A DNA stretch of 64,000 bases from Klebsiella africana (GTDB taxonomy: Bacteria > Pseudomonadota > Gammaproteobacteria > Enterobacterales > Enterobacteriaceae): NCBI RefSeq assembly GCF_020526085.1, contig NZ_CP084874.1:682001-746000 (forward strand), read 5' to 3'. Under the pieces are notes generated by a model, which was not told the origin of the DNA, searched no databases, and saw nothing but the letters and a program-made list of their open reading frames with translations. Of the stretch, positions 1-10,292 are shown piece by piece. The translations under genes and the position numbers were made by a program. Position 1 is the first letter of the stretch, and each line of letters opens with the position of its first letter.

Positions 1-254
1 GTTTCCACGAACTCGAGCTTGTCGTAGTTCATCAGGAAGTCGATAGCATTGCCGTGCGCCCCGCAGCCGAAGCAGTGGTAAAACTGTTTTTCACCGTTGA
101 CGGTGAAAGAGGGGGTTTTTTCGTTATGGAACGGACAGCACGCGTGAAAATTTTTGCCCTGCTTTTTCAGCTTTACCCGCGCATCGATCAGATCGACGAT
201 GTCGGTTCTGGCAAGCAGATCGCTAATAAATACACGTGGAATTCGTCCAGCCAT
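1..254 (-). CDS. dnaG: DNA primase DnaG, N-terminal 84 residues (cut by window edge)
   Basis: DNA primase makes the RNA primers for chromosome replication. Only the first 84 codons are visible; the gene runs off the left edge. The start is the ATG at 254, giving [14 protein letters not shown]. The visible part is the CHC2 zinc-binding domain, with ligands C40, H43, C61 and C64 in the patterns ACCPFH and HCFGCG. It lies downstream of rpsU on the same strand, as in the enterobacterial rpsU-dnaG-rpoD macromolecular synthesis operon, so rpoD should follow outside the window. A terminator-like hairpin separates it from rpsU, which would lower primase expression relative to S21. Confidence 0.97.
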   Translation of the reverse strand, partial: MAGRIPRVFISDLLARTDIVDLIDARVKLKKQGKNFHACCPFHNEKTPSFTVNGEKQFYHCFGCGAHGNAIDFLMNYDKLEFVE

Positions 255-283
255 AAGCCCCGTTATTTCTGATGACTATAAAC

Positions 284-322
284 GAAAATAAGCCGCGCAT
301 TCCTTTCGGAAGCACGGCCTTA
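284..322 (-). terminator. Intra-operon terminator between rpsU and dnaG
   Basis: On the minus strand a GC-rich hairpin (arms around GCCGTGCTTCC and GGAATGCGCGGC) is followed by TTATTTTC. In E. coli the rpsU-dnaG gap carries the partial terminator T1, which keeps DnaG low. A second small hairpin, TTGAGAGCG/CGCTCTCAA at 343-361, directly follows the rpsU stop codon. Confidence 0.75.
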
Positions 323-365
323 CAACTACAACTCGGTCTGAATTGAGAGCGTCGCTCTCAACAGA

Positions 366-1832
<1,467 letters not shown>

Positions 1833-1844
1833 CGCATCCTGAAA

Positions 1845-1867
1845 CAGGCCGACGTCACGTCGGCCTG
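1845..1867 (-). terminator. Hairpin between tsaD and the permease gene
   Basis: Perfect inverted repeat CAGGCCGACG/CGTCGGCCTG with a 3-nt loop between two convergent genes. On the minus strand it is followed by a short T-run (TTTC), so it most likely ends the permease transcript; on the plus strand there is no U-tract. Confidence 0.6.
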
Positions 1868-1876
1868 CCTTCCTGA

Positions 1877-3484
1877 CTACTCCATACTTTTACACAGCGA
1901 GCAGATGGCTCCCTGATGCTTGTGCGAGTGCATCACATCCGGGCGCTCGTACTCTTCCTCACAGCTAACGCATTGATACACGGTGGTAGAGGCGTTCCCC
2001 GCCGCGTCATAGCGCGGCTCGGCGATGCCGTCATCCACCTGCTTAATATAGTAGCGCCCGCGGGTAAGGATCCCCATCAGCGGGGTCATGACAAAGGCGA
2101 CGACCAGTGCAATCAGCGGCGAGAACGGCGCCAGCGTCGCCCCCAGCAGGCCGAAGAAGGCGCAGATCGACAGCCCGGCGGCCAGACCAAAGGAGACCAC
2201 GCCCACCGGGTTAATGTTGTAGATCATGCCGCGGCGATACTCCGGCTGCGCGGGGGCCAGCTTGAGCAAGCCTTTATTAAAGGTGATGTCGGTCGCCACC
2301 ACCACGACCCAGGCGATGGCGAAGTTGGAGTAAAAGCCGAGGATCCACGACAGGGCGCTGAACATATCGCCCTCCATCAGCGCCAGGGCAATCGCCAGGT
2401 TGACCACCACAAAAATAATCCGTCCCGGATAGCGTTTGGTGGTGCGAGTCCAGGCGCTGGTCCACGCCAGCGAGCCGGAGTAGGCATTGGTGACGTTAAT
2501 TTTGATCTGCGAGATCACCACCAGCACCACCGCCAGCGTCAGGGCCAGCCAGCCGGGCACCAGGTTATCGAAGACGCTGACGAACTGCTGCACCGGTTCG
2601 GTATTGTGCACCGCCGGGAAACGGGTCAACAGATAGAAGCCGAGGAAGGCGCCAATGATCTGTTTGATCGCCCCTAACACCACCCAGCCCGGGCCGGCGG
2701 AAAAGACCGCCAGCCACCAGCTTTTACGGTTCTCCGCGGTCTTAGGCGGCATAAAGCGCAGGTAATCAATTTGCTCGCCAATCTGCATGATCAGCGACAG
2801 GCATACCCCGGCGCCGAGCATGATAGCGGTGATATCCACCGTCGACGCGTTGTTTTTACCGGCGAAATGCAGGAAGCCGTCCACCAGCTGCGGATCTTTG
2901 ACAATCAGCCACACCACCGGCACCACCATCAGCACCAGCCACAGCGGCGTGGTCCACACCTGCAGGCGGGTCAGGGCTTTCATGCCATAGACCACCAGCG
3001 GGAGCACCATCAGGGTGGCGATCAGATATCCCATCCACAGCGGGATCCCGAGGCCCACCAGCAGCCCCTGGGCCATGATCGAGCCTTCGAGGGCGAAGAA
3101 GATAAAGGTGAAGCCGGCAAAAATAATGCTGGTGATCACCGAGCCGAAATAGCCGAAGCCGGCGCTGCGGGTGATCAGGTCAAGGTCAATGTTGTAGCGC
3201 GCGGCGGTGATCGCCAGCGGAATACCGGTGAGGAAGATCACCAGCGCCGCCACCAGGATCGAATAGATGGCGTTGCTGGTGCCCCACGCCATACCGATGC
3301 TGGCACCGATGGAAAAGTCGGCCAGATAGGCGATGCCGCCCAGCGCGGTGACCGCGACGACGCCCGGTCCCCAGCGGCGAAAGCTCAGCGGGGCGTAACG
3401 TAAGGTGTAATCTTCTAAGGTTTCCCGGGAGCCGGAAGTCCGCGTCGTCGCGGGTAATTCAGGGTTGAGATCCAGTGATGACAT
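1877..3484 (-). CDS. NCS1-family nucleobase/allantoin-type permease with cysteine-rich tail
   Basis: Predicted inner-membrane transporter of the NCS1 (CodB/purine-cytosine permease) family, 535 residues with about 12 hydrophobic segments. The N-terminal family signature is visible (YAPLSFRRWGPG, then GGIAYLADFSIGASIG). The exact substrate cannot be read; nucleobase, hydantoin or allantoin are the family options. I chose the ATG at 3484 because AAGGA sits 6 nt before it, whereas the ATG at 3490 abuts AAGGA. The C-terminus after the last membrane segment carries two CxxC pairs (CVSC and CSLC), resembling a small zinc ribbon, which is odd for a permease. It lies downstream of ureG, separated by 153 bp, and has its own sigma-54-type promoter and NtrC-like site. 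Both place it in nitrogen scavenging. Confidence 0.85.
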   Translation of the reverse strand: MSSLDLNPELPATTRTSGSRETLEDYTLRYAPLSFRRWGPGVVAVTALGGIAYLADFSIGASIGMAWGTSNAIYSILVAALVIFLTGIPLAITAARYNIDLDLITRSAGFGYFGSVITSIIFAGFTFIFFALEGSIMAQGLLVGLGIPLWMGYLIATLMVLPLVVYGMKALTRLQVWTTPLWLVLMVVPVVWLIVKDPQLVDGFLHFAGKNNASTVDITAIMLGAGVCLSLIMQIGEQIDYLRFMPPKTAENRKSWWLAVFSAGPGWVVLGAIKQIIGAFLGFYLLTRFPAVHNTEPVQQFVSVFDNLVPGWLALTLAVVLVVISQIKINVTNAYSGSLAWTSAWTRTTKRYPGRIIFVVVNLAIALALMEGDMFSALSWILGFYSNFAIAWVVVVATDITFNKGLLKLAPAQPEYRRGMIYNINPVGVVSFGLAAGLSICAFFGLLGATLAPFSPLIALVVAFVMTPLMGILTRGRYYIKQVDDGIAEPRYDAAGNASTTVYQCVSCEEEYERPDVMHSHKHQGAICSLCKSME

Positions 3485-3518
3485 AGTCATTCCTTAATGG
3501 TTAGGCATGACTTGAATT

Positions 3519-3534
3519 AGCAAACCTTATGCCA
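3519..3534 (-). promoter_or_regulatory. Sigma-54 (RpoN) type promoter of the permease gene
   Basis: Minus strand TGGCATAAGGTTTGCT has the -24 GG and -12 GC elements exactly 10 bp apart and matches the RpoN consensus TGGCAC-N5-TTGC in all but one core base. The predicted start point is near 3509, about 25 nt before the chosen start codon, with the ribosome-binding site between. The match is seen directly; activity is inferred. Confidence 0.75.
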
Positions 3535-3614
3535 TATTGCAGGGCAGGCGTGGCGCGGAGGTGGGGGCAGGGTGATATAGAGATAGAGCAGAGGCTGCAC
3601 CATCCGGACGCGCC

Positions 3615-3631
3615 TGCGCCCGGCTGGTGCA
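3615..3631 (-). promoter_or_regulatory. Probable NtrC-binding enhancer site
   Basis: TGCGCC-N5-GGTGCA differs by one base from the dyad TGCACC-N5-GGTGCA bound by NtrC (NRI). Its centre is about 114 bp upstream of the predicted sigma-54 start point, the usual enhancer distance (glnAp2 has one near -108). An extra TGCACC half-site lies at 3596-3601. The site sits just past the ureG stop codon. Confidence 0.6.
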
Positions 3632-3637
3632 ACAGGC

Positions 3638-4255
3638 CTATTTGCCGAGCATGCCTTTGTCTTCGAGGAAGGCGATAATGGTGCTCAGGCCGTCGCCCTG
3701 CTTCAGATTGGTGAAGGTCCATGGACGATCGCCGCGCATACGCTGGGTATCGCTCGCCATCACCTCCAGCGACGCGCCCACATAGGGGGCAAGGTCGGTT
3801 TTATTGATCACCAGAAAATCGGATTTGGTAATCCCCGGTCCGCCTTTGCGCGGGATCTTCTCCCCTTCGGCCACATCGATGACGTAGATGGTCAGATCCG
3901 CCAGCTCCGGGCTGAAGGTGGCGCTCAGGTTGTCGCCGCCGCTTTCCACGAAGATAAGGTCGAGGTTACCGAATTTTTCACTCAGCGCTTCTACGGCGGC
4001 GAGGTTCATCGAGGCATCTTCGCGGATCGCCGTATGCGGGCAGCCGCCGGTTTCCACACCGACGATGCGTTCAGGCGCCAGCGCGCCCGCTTCGGTGAGG
4101 ATGCGCTGATCTTCTTTGGTGTAGATGTCGTTAGTGACTACCGCCAGCTGCCAGGTATCGCGCATCGCTTTGCACAGCGCTTCCAGCAAAGCGGTTTTAC
4201 CGGAGCCGACCGGGCCGCCGACGCCGACGCGCAGCGGGTGTTTATAAGAGTTCAT
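3638..4255 (-). CDS. ureG: Urease accessory GTPase UreG
   Basis: SIMIBI-class GTPase that, with UreD, UreF and UreE, delivers nickel to the urease active site in the cytoplasm. The 205-residue product has the P-loop GGPVGSGKT at residues 13-21 and the nickel-binding CPH motif with C72 and H74. The length is that of Klebsiella aerogenes UreG. It is the last gene of ureDABCEFG, 8 bp after ureF. The next gene downstream, the permease, has its own promoter. Confidence 0.98.
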   Translation of the reverse strand: MNSYKHPLRVGVGGPVGSGKTALLEALCKAMRDTWQLAVVTNDIYTKEDQRILTEAGALAPERIVGVETGGCPHTAIREDASMNLAAVEALSEKFGNLDLIFVESGGDNLSATFSPELADLTIYVIDVAEGEKIPRKGGPGITKSDFLVINKTDLAPYVGASLEVMASDTQRMRGDRPWTFTNLKQGDGLSTIIAFLEDKGMLGK

Positions 4256-4263
4256 GGCTTCTC

Positions 4264-4938
4264 CTAGGAACGGAATAATCGGGAGTATTGGGTTTCATGC
4301 CGGGCAGAGGCGATAGCGGCGAGCGGGGTGGCCGATCCGATATCGCCGTCCGGCGTGTCCAGCGCGTGGGGCATCTGGGCCGCGTAGTAATCACAAAGAC
4401 GTAAAATCAGCTGCTGGGCGGCCTGCTGGCCGAAGGGCACCAGCTTGACGCCGGCCATCACAGCGCTCTCAATCCAGCTGTAGCCCAGGCTGAGGGCCAT
4501 CTCGGGCAGCGCAATGCGCCAGCGAACGCCGAGCCAGGCCATCCCGGCGAGCTGGCTTTGCTGGCACAGCGTGCGCCACGGCGACGGACAGTCCGGCTGC
4601 CAGTCGCTCAGCAGACGGGCAAACGCCGCACCGCGGTTGCGCTCCTCCTCCCGTAGCTCACGGGTCTCCCGGCAGGCCAGCAGATAGGCGGTCCAGCGCT
4701 GAGCCGCGGCGATATCGTCTTGTTCGCAGGTGCGGTACAGGCGGGCGAACAGCGGCAGGTCAACGGTAAAAAAGCCCGCCGTCATCTGCCGCCGCTGCCA
4801 GCGCTCGAAGGCCGCGACGTCCGGTACCCAGCCGGCTTCCACGGCCCACTCCAGCCCCTGGGACCAGCTGTAACCCCCTACCGGCAGGTTGCTGCTGGCC
4901 AGCTGCATCAGCCGCAGGCGTTGTTCCGCTGTCGACAT
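4264..4938 (-). CDS. ureF: Urease accessory protein UreF
   Basis: UreF bridges UreD and UreG in the pre-activation complex and acts as a checkpoint on UreG GTP hydrolysis during nickel insertion. The 224-residue protein starts [16 protein letters not shown] at the ATG at 4938; a longer open frame to 5037 overlaps the His-rich end of ureE and is not used. The conserved early segment [14 protein letters not shown] is present. It begins 1 bp after the end of ureE, so translation is probably coupled. Confidence 0.97.
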   Translation of the reverse strand: MSTAEQRLRLMQLASSNLPVGGYSWSQGLEWAVEAGWVPDVAAFERWQRRQMTAGFFTVDLPLFARLYRTCEQDDIAAAQRWTAYLLACRETRELREEERNRGAAFARLLSDWQPDCPSPWRTLCQQSQLAGMAWLGVRWRIALPEMALSLGYSWIESAVMAGVKLVPFGQQAAQQLILRLCDYYAAQMPHALDTPDGDIGSATPLAAIASARHETQYSRLFRS

Positions 4939-4939
4939 G

Positions 4940-5416
4940 CTAGTGGCTGTGAGCGTGGTGGTCATGATGAGCATGATGATGACCGTGGCTTTCGCTGGCG
5001 TAAGCCCCGGCTTCCGGCTCGAACGGCAGCTGGCCAAAGGTCACCGTCAGGCCGAACTGGCGCAGCATATCGTCCAGCACGTGATCGTGATGGTAGCGCA
5101 GCTCGCCCGGCATGATCTGCAGCGGCACGTGACGGTTGCCGAGGTGGTAGCAGGCCTTCGCCAACATAAACGGATCGTCGCAGCGCACTACCGACACCCC
5201 TTCATCAGCGGCAATCACCTGCACAAACTCGGTGCCTTCTTCGTTGCTGAGCACATCGCCGCCGCGTAGCAGCAGGCCGCGGGGCAGCAGCAGGCCGGCT
5301 TCCCGGCCATCGTTGAGGGTGACCTTCACCCGGCTTTTGACGCGAACATCAATCGGCAGCGTAACGCTGGCGGTCGCGGCGGCGGGGGTCTCGAGACGTT
5401 GAGTTAAATAAAGCAT
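4940..5416 (-). CDS. ureE: Urease nickel metallochaperone UreE
   Basis: Nickel-binding chaperone that supplies Ni2+ for urease maturation. The 158-residue protein has an N-terminal peptide-binding domain, a metal-binding middle domain, and the hallmark K. aerogenes histidine tail: ten His in the last 15 residues ([15 protein letters not shown]). The tail buffers several nickel ions in that species. The start is MLYLTQRLE at 5416, 9 bp after ureC, with a GGAGA ribosome-binding site. Confidence 0.98.
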   Translation of the reverse strand: MLYLTQRLETPAAATASVTLPIDVRVKSRVKVTLNDGREAGLLLPRGLLLRGGDVLSNEEGTEFVQVIAADEGVSVVRCDDPFMLAKACYHLGNRHVPLQIMPGELRYHHDHVLDDMLRQFGLTVTFGQLPFEPEAGAYASESHGHHHAHHDHHAHSH

Positions 5417-5425
5417 CCGCTCTCC

Positions 5426-7129
5426 TTAGAACAGAAAATATCGTTGCGCCATCGGCAGAACGTCTGCCGGCTCGCTGGTGATAAGTTCGCCATCCACCCG
5501 CACCTCATAGGTCTGGGCGTCGACGGTGATGTTGGGCTGCAGGCTGTTATGCACCATGTCGGCTTTCTGCACCGTACGACAGCCTTTCACTACGGCGATC
5601 GCGCTGCGCAGGTTCAGCCGCTCGGCAACGCCATTGGCTGCCGCCGCCTGCGACAGGAAGGTGAGGCGGCAGTGATGGCGGGCGCTGCCCAGCGCGCCAA
5701 ACATCGGGCGGTAGTGCACCGGCTGCGGGGTCGGAATAGAGGCATTGATATCGCCCATCGGCGCGATGGCGATCATGCCGCCTTTGATCACGGTGGCCGG
5801 TTTCACGCCGAAGAAGGCTGGCGACCAGACCACGAGGTCAGCCAGCTTACCCACCTCAATGGATCCGACTTCGTGCGCGATGCCGTGGGTCAGCGCCGGG
5901 TTGATGGTGTATTTGGCGATGTAGCGCTTCACGCGGAAGTTATCGTTATCCCCGGTCTCCTCCGCCAGCGCGCCGCGCTGCACCTTCATGCGGTGCGCCA
6001 CCTGCCAGGTGCGGAGAATCACTTCCCCGACGCGGCCCATGGCCTGCGAATCGGAGGAGGTGAGCGAGAAAGCGCCGAGGTCGTGCAGCACGTCTTCCGC
6101 GGCGATGGTTTCCCGGCGAATGCGCGACTCGGCAAAGGCCACGTCCTCGGCAATGTCCGGGTCCAGATGGTGGCAGACCATCAGCATATCGAGATGTTCA
6201 TCGATGGTGTTGAGGGTGTAGGGCAGCGTTGGGTTGGTGGACGACGGCAAAATGTTTGGATGGGCGCAGGCGGTGATGATGTCCGGCGCATGGCCGCCGC
6301 CGGCCCCTTCGGTATGGAAGGTGTGAATGGTGCGCCCGCCGATGGCGGCGAGGGTGTCTTCCACAAAACCGGATTCATTCAGGGTGTCGCTGTGCAGGGC
6401 GACCTGAATGTCCATTTCATCGGCGACGGTTAATGCACAGTCGATCGCCGCCGGGGTGGCGCCCCAGTCCTCATGAATTTTCAGGCCAATGACGCCCGCC
6501 GCCACCTGCTCGCGCAGGGCGTCCGGCTGAGAAACGTTGCCCTTGCCCAGCAGGCCGATATTGACCGGCAGGCTGTCGGCCGCCTGCAGCATGCGTGAGA
6601 TATACCACGGGCCTGGGGTACAAGTGGTCGCGTGGGTGCCTGCGGCCGGGCCGGTGCCGCCGCCGACCATGGTGGTCACGCCGGAGACCAGCGCCTCTTC
6701 CGCCTGCTGCGGACAGATCCAGTGAATATGGGTATCGATCCCGCCGGCGGTGACAATTTTTCCTTCGGCGGCAATTACTTCCGTCGCGGCGCCGATGGGG
6801 ATGGTGACGTTGGGCTGGATGTCGGGGTTGCCGGCTTTGCCGATGGCGAAGATCCGGCCGTCCTTCACGCCGATATCGGCCTTGACGATCCCCCAGTGGT
6901 CGACGATCAGCGCGTTAGTGAGCACCAGGTCGACACAGTCGGCGGCGAGCATTTGCCCCTGGCCCATGCCGTCGCGGATCACTTTGCCGCCGCCGAATTT
7001 GACCTCTTCCCCGTAGGTGGTCAAATCATCTTCCACCTCGATCCACAGCTCGGTATCGGCCAGGCGCACCTTGTCGCCGACGGTGGGGCCGAACATATCG
7101 GCATAGGCCTGGCGTGAAATATTACTCAT
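5426..7129 (-). CDS. ureC: Urease alpha subunit UreC
   Basis: Catalytic subunit of urease, which hydrolyses urea to ammonia and carbamate. At 567 residues it is the K. aerogenes length. All nickel-site residues are in place by count: H134, H136, the carbamylated lysine K217, H246, H272 and D360; so are H219, the flap cysteine C319 and H320. The start is the ATG at 7129 ([14 protein letters not shown]), which overlaps the end of ureB by 8 bp; the open frame extends further upstream but that part is ureB read in another frame. The enzyme is predicted to be active. Confidence 0.99.
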
Positions 7130-7442
7130 CGTTTGCCTCCAGAGGGCCCATGATCGCGCCGCGGAAGCCGAAGACGGCGCGGTGACCGGCGAAGGCCACC
7201 AGCTCGACCTCGCGTTTCTGGCCGGGTTCAAAGCGTACCGCCGTGCCGGCCGGGATATTCAGGCGATAGCCAGTGACCTGCTGACGGTCGAACTTCAGCG
7301 CCGGGTTGACCTCGGCGAAATGATAATGCGAACCGACCTGAATCGGCCGATCGCCGTGGTTCTCAACGACCACGCGACAGGTCGCCCGGCCGGTATTCAG
7401 GGCTATCTGACCGGGCTTAACGTGATATTCACCGGGGATCAT
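7122..7442 (-). CDS. ureB: Urease beta subunit UreB
   Basis: Structural subunit of the (UreABC)3 enzyme. The 106-residue protein starts [16 protein letters not shown] and contains the family segment [13 protein letters not shown]. The length matches K. aerogenes UreB. It overlaps ureC by 8 bp and follows ureA by 9 bp, giving a tightly packed operon where subunit stoichiometry is likely set by translational coupling. Confidence 0.98.
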
Positions 7443-7451
7443 GGCGCTACC

Positions 7452-7754
7452 TCAGATAATCGGGTTGTGAACGGTGACCAGCTTCGAGCCGTCCGGAAAG
7501 GTGGCTTCGACCTGGATATCCGGGATCATTTCCGGGACGCCCTCCATCACCTGCTCGCGGGTCAGGACGTGACGGCCTTCCTCCATCAGCGAGGCCACGC
7601 TTTTGCCGTCGCGAGCGCCTTCCATAATAAAGGCGCTGATCAGGGCTACGGACTCCGGATAGTTGAGCTTCAGGCCGCGGGCCAGACGACGTTCCGCTAC
7701 CAGCGCGGCGGTAAACAGCAATAGCTTGTCTTTTTCTCGGGGGGTCAGTTCCAT
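7452..7754 (-). CDS. ureA: Urease gamma subunit UreA
   Basis: Smallest urease structural subunit, 100 residues, starting [24 protein letters not shown] within a highly conserved family N-terminus, with the later segment [13 protein letters not shown]. The start at 7754 is preceded by GAGAAC 4 nt away. It is the second gene of the operon, 9 bp after ureD, the usual ureDABCEFG order of Klebsiella. Confidence 0.98.
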   Translation of the reverse strand: MELTPREKDKLLLFTAALVAERRLARGLKLNYPESVALISAFIMEGARDGKSVASLMEEGRHVLTREQVMEGVPEMIPDIQVEATFPDGSKLVTVHNPII

Positions 7755-7763
7755 AACGTTCTC

Positions 7764-8588
7764 TTAAGTCAGCCAGATTCGGGGAAGTACGGGGGATTTG
7801 CCAGTGAGATGAGGGCGCAGAAACTGCCAGACGTCGCGCATCACCTGTTGGCAAATCAGATTATCGTCACTGAGGAAACGTACCGTCAGCAGGCGGTCGG
7901 TCAGGCTGGCGCCGGCGTAGAGACCGAGCGGCGCCAGCGCGTCGCGCACCCCGTCGAGCAGGGCATCGGTAGCTGGATAACACAGCAACGTGCCGACCCA
8001 GGGACGTTCGGCGACGCTGGATAGCTCTCCTTCCTTTAAGAGCAGGCGCTCGACCAGCAGCGGCGCATCATCCACCCATACCTCCAGTCGGTTACTGAGG
8101 GTGCCATGGCTGAAGGTTTCGCCAATCACCGGGCGGCCAAGGCAGAGCAGATCCCAGGCCAGCAGCCTGCTGGAGGCGCAAAGATGAAAGGTGGTGAATA
8201 GCTGGGCATTCGCTCCGGGAAAGAAAATGGCATCCTGCGGGAGCCACTCCAGGGTCGCCTGCGGGGCAACGGTCAACTGCTGACGCATCAGCGCTTGCGC
8301 GCCGCTGCTGCGGTAAAACTTGCTGGCGCCAGGCATGGTGATCAGCGTATGGCAGCCGGGGGCAAGATGAGCGCTAATTGTCAGTTCATCACCGCCGACG
8401 ATGCCGCCGGGCGGGTGAAGCAGATAGAGGTGACAGGTCTCTTCTTCCGGGTAAAACGGGCGCTGGACGGTCAGCGGGCCGACGTGCTGGGCGCTGGCGA
8501 GAACGGTCTTGCCGCCGGCCTGCTGAAAGCGCAGATCCAGCGTGGCCTGCCAGCCTTTTTTGAGTGGTGGTAACACGGTGCCGTGCAA
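7764..8588 (-). CDS. ureD: Urease accessory protein UreD
   Basis: Scaffold protein that binds the urease apoenzyme and recruits UreF and UreG for nickel insertion. The first gene of the operon encodes 274 residues if translation starts at the TTG at 8588, which has AGGGG 7 nt upstream; the GTG at 8576 gives the 270-residue form usually annotated in K. aerogenes. The core begins LPPLKKGWQATLDLRF and includes the conserved stretch HPPGGIVGGDEL. Weak translation from a non-ATG start agrees with the low UreD level known in Klebsiella. Confidence 0.95.
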   Translation of the reverse strand: MHGTVLPPLKKGWQATLDLRFQQAGGKTVLASAQHVGPLTVQRPFYPEEETCHLYLLHPPGGIVGGDELTISAHLAPGCHTLITMPGASKFYRSSGAQALMRQQLTVAPQATLEWLPQDAIFFPGANAQLFTTFHLCASSRLLAWDLLCLGRPVIGETFSHGTLSNRLEVWVDDAPLLVERLLLKEGELSSVAERPWVGTLLCYPATDALLDGVRDALAPLGLYAGASLTDRLLTVRFLSDDNLICQQVMRDVWQFLRPHLTGKSPVLPRIWLT

Positions 8589-8985
8589 TGTTGCGCCCCT
8601 GCAAAATCAAGATAAAACAGCAGCAATGAGTATTGATCGGTGGGTGATTATCCCGGTCATATGAAACGCTTATGTCATCCGTAACCCGGTGCGTCGTGAC
8701 GGGCGCGAGGGGAAAGCGGCATAACCGCTCCGAATTATTCACCCGGATTATATTTGTCGTCAATATCCTGATCCGCTGCCTGGTCGCGGCGGAAAAGGCG
8801 GCGGATCGGGTTGCGCCGCGCCGCCAGCCGCCAGCGCAACTTTTGCCTTTCCATACCGCTAACGCATTGTTACAAAAGGGGGATGTGGCGATGATCGCCT
8901 TTGATGGCGAGGAGGCGTAAAAGAGCGGGTGAAAGGTGCGATTCGCGCAGGGGAGTCGCCCGGCTGGCGGAGCCGGGAGGGGAGA
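8589..8985. other. Intergenic region between ureD and plsY
   Basis: 397 bp between the ureD start and the plsY end. Apart from the ureD promoter and NAC site, it holds a GC hairpin CCCGGCT/AGCCGGG (8959-8977) just past plsY, without a U-tract. An 82-codon plus-strand frame at 8672-8920 overlaps the promoter and has no convincing ribosome-binding site or family resemblance. Confidence 0.5.
8624..8673 (-). promoter_or_regulatory. NAC-activated ureD promoter
   Basis: Minus strand ATAAGCGTTTCATAT at 8659-8673 fits the NAC consensus ATA-N9-TAT exactly. About 25 bp further down, CAATACT around 8629-8635 can serve as a weak -10, and the implied start near 8619-8622 puts the NAC centre at about -45. 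In K. aerogenes NAC is known to activate ureD from about -47 with sigma-70 polymerase. The site is seen directly; its use here is inferred from that species. Confidence 0.75.
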
Positions 8986-9603
8986 TTACTTCTGCTCTGG
9001 CGTTTTTTTCTTCTTCACGCGGGTCCAGATTTTGCTCTCCTGGCGGCGCCACAGGCGCTGAATGTTGTCGTGATGGCGCAGGAGGATCAGGCAGGAGAGC
9101 ATCGACACCGGAAAGGTGTACTGCGGTTTGAACCACCAGACGTAGAACGGGGCGATCAGCGCACTGACGATAGCGCCCAGGGAAGAGTAGCCGCTGAGCA
9201 GGATGGTCAGCAGCCAGGTCCCGGCCATCACCCCGGTCAGATCGAGACCGATGGGGGCGATAGCGCCGAAGGCCGTGGCAACGCCTTTACCACCGCGGAA
9301 ATGAAAGAAGATAGGCCAGATATGGCCTACGCAGGCGGCAATCGCCACTAAACCCAGCCAGAACGGCGTAAGGCCCAGCGCCCAGGCGCCCCACACCGGG
9401 AGCATGCCCTTCAGCACATCAAAAATAAGTACCGCTACGGCCGCCCCTTTTCCGCCAATTCGTAGTACGTTAGTGGCCCCGGGGTTGCCTGAGCCGCTGT
9501 CACGTGGGTCGGGCAGGCCAGCAAGGCGACATACCAGAATGGCGCTGGAAATGGAGCCGCAGAGGTAGGCGAGGAGTACCAGTCCAGGCGCGATTGCACT
9601 CAT
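8986..9603 (-). CDS. plsY: Glycerol-3-phosphate acyltransferase PlsY
   Basis: Integral membrane enzyme that acylates glycerol 3-phosphate from acyl-phosphate in the first step of phospholipid synthesis. The 205-residue protein has five or so membrane spans and the family signatures [11 protein letters not shown] and [12 protein letters not shown]. The length equals that of E. coli PlsY (YgiH). It is divergent from folB, as in E. coli. The second acylation enzyme, PlsC, is encoded at 37.8 kb in this window. Confidence 0.97.
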   Translation of the reverse strand: MSAIAPGLVLLAYLCGSISSAILVCRLAGLPDPRDSGSGNPGATNVLRIGGKGAAVAVLIFDVLKGMLPVWGAWALGLTPFWLGLVAIAACVGHIWPIFFHFRGGKGVATAFGAIAPIGLDLTGVMAGTWLLTILLSGYSSLGAIVSALIAPFYVWWFKPQYTFPVSMLSCLILLRHHDNIQRLWRRQESKIWTRVKKKKTPEQK

Positions 9604-9710
9604 AACGCTGTTCCGTTTTGAAAATGTCGTTGTATTCTCTGCATCTGTGGATAATACGCATAATTCGCCGGAAGTGGTATCCGGTTTAGCTAAAAAGCAG
9701 GCAGGGCGTG

Positions 9711-10094
9711 ATGGATATTGTATTTATAGAGCAACTTTCGGTAATCACCACTATTGGTGTTTATGACTGGGAACAAACCATTGAGCAGAAGCTGGTGTTC
9801 GATATCGAAATTGCATGGGATAACCGCAAGGCCGCTGCCAGCGATGATGTCAGCGACTGCCTCAGCTATGCTGATATCAGCGAGCGCGTGATCGCGCATG
9901 TGGAGGGGGGAAAATTCGCGTTAGTAGAGCGGGTGGCGGAAGAGGTGGCCGACCTGCTGCTGGAAACATTCCAGTCGCCCTGGGTACGCATAAAAGTCAG
10001 CAAACCTGGCGCTGTGGCCCGCGCGGCAAACGTCGGGGTGATTATTGAACGTGGCCTTAATCTGAAACAAAACTTTTCAAGTCATACTTGTTAA
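9711..10094 (+). CDS. folB: Dihydroneopterin aldolase FolB
   Basis: Converts 7,8-dihydroneopterin to 6-hydroxymethyl-dihydropterin in folate synthesis. The 127-residue protein starts [22 protein letters not shown] at the ATG at 9711; a GTG just before (9708) is less likely. The conserved E. coli segments [23 protein letters not shown] and [11 protein letters not shown] are present. It is a few residues longer at the C-terminus than E. coli FolB (122), ending in a Cys-containing tail. Confidence 0.96.
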   Translation: MDIVFIEQLSVITTIGVYDWEQTIEQKLVFDIEIAWDNRKAAASDDVSDCLSYADISERVIAHVEGGKFALVERVAEEVADLLLETFQSPWVRIKVSKPGAVARAANVGVIIERGLNLKQNFSSHTC

Positions 10095-10292
10095 ACAAAT
10101 TGCGTTTATACCGGTCATAGCATCCGGTCATCAGGCAATTTTACTGGCGATGTCCTTCCAGAACGGTGGGTAAATCCGCGTGTACTTCCTCTACGCTGCG
10201 GATTTGGCGCGCTCTGGTAGCCGGGTTGTGCCTGTTGAACGATACCGTGTTCCTGGTTTTTTTCATTTTACTTTTTTAAAGGGTTTAATTGG

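Noticed and set aside
8672-8920. 82-codon plus-strand frame upstream of ureD
   Set aside because: Overlaps the ureD promoter and NAC site, has no good ribosome-binding site and shows no recognisable protein features.
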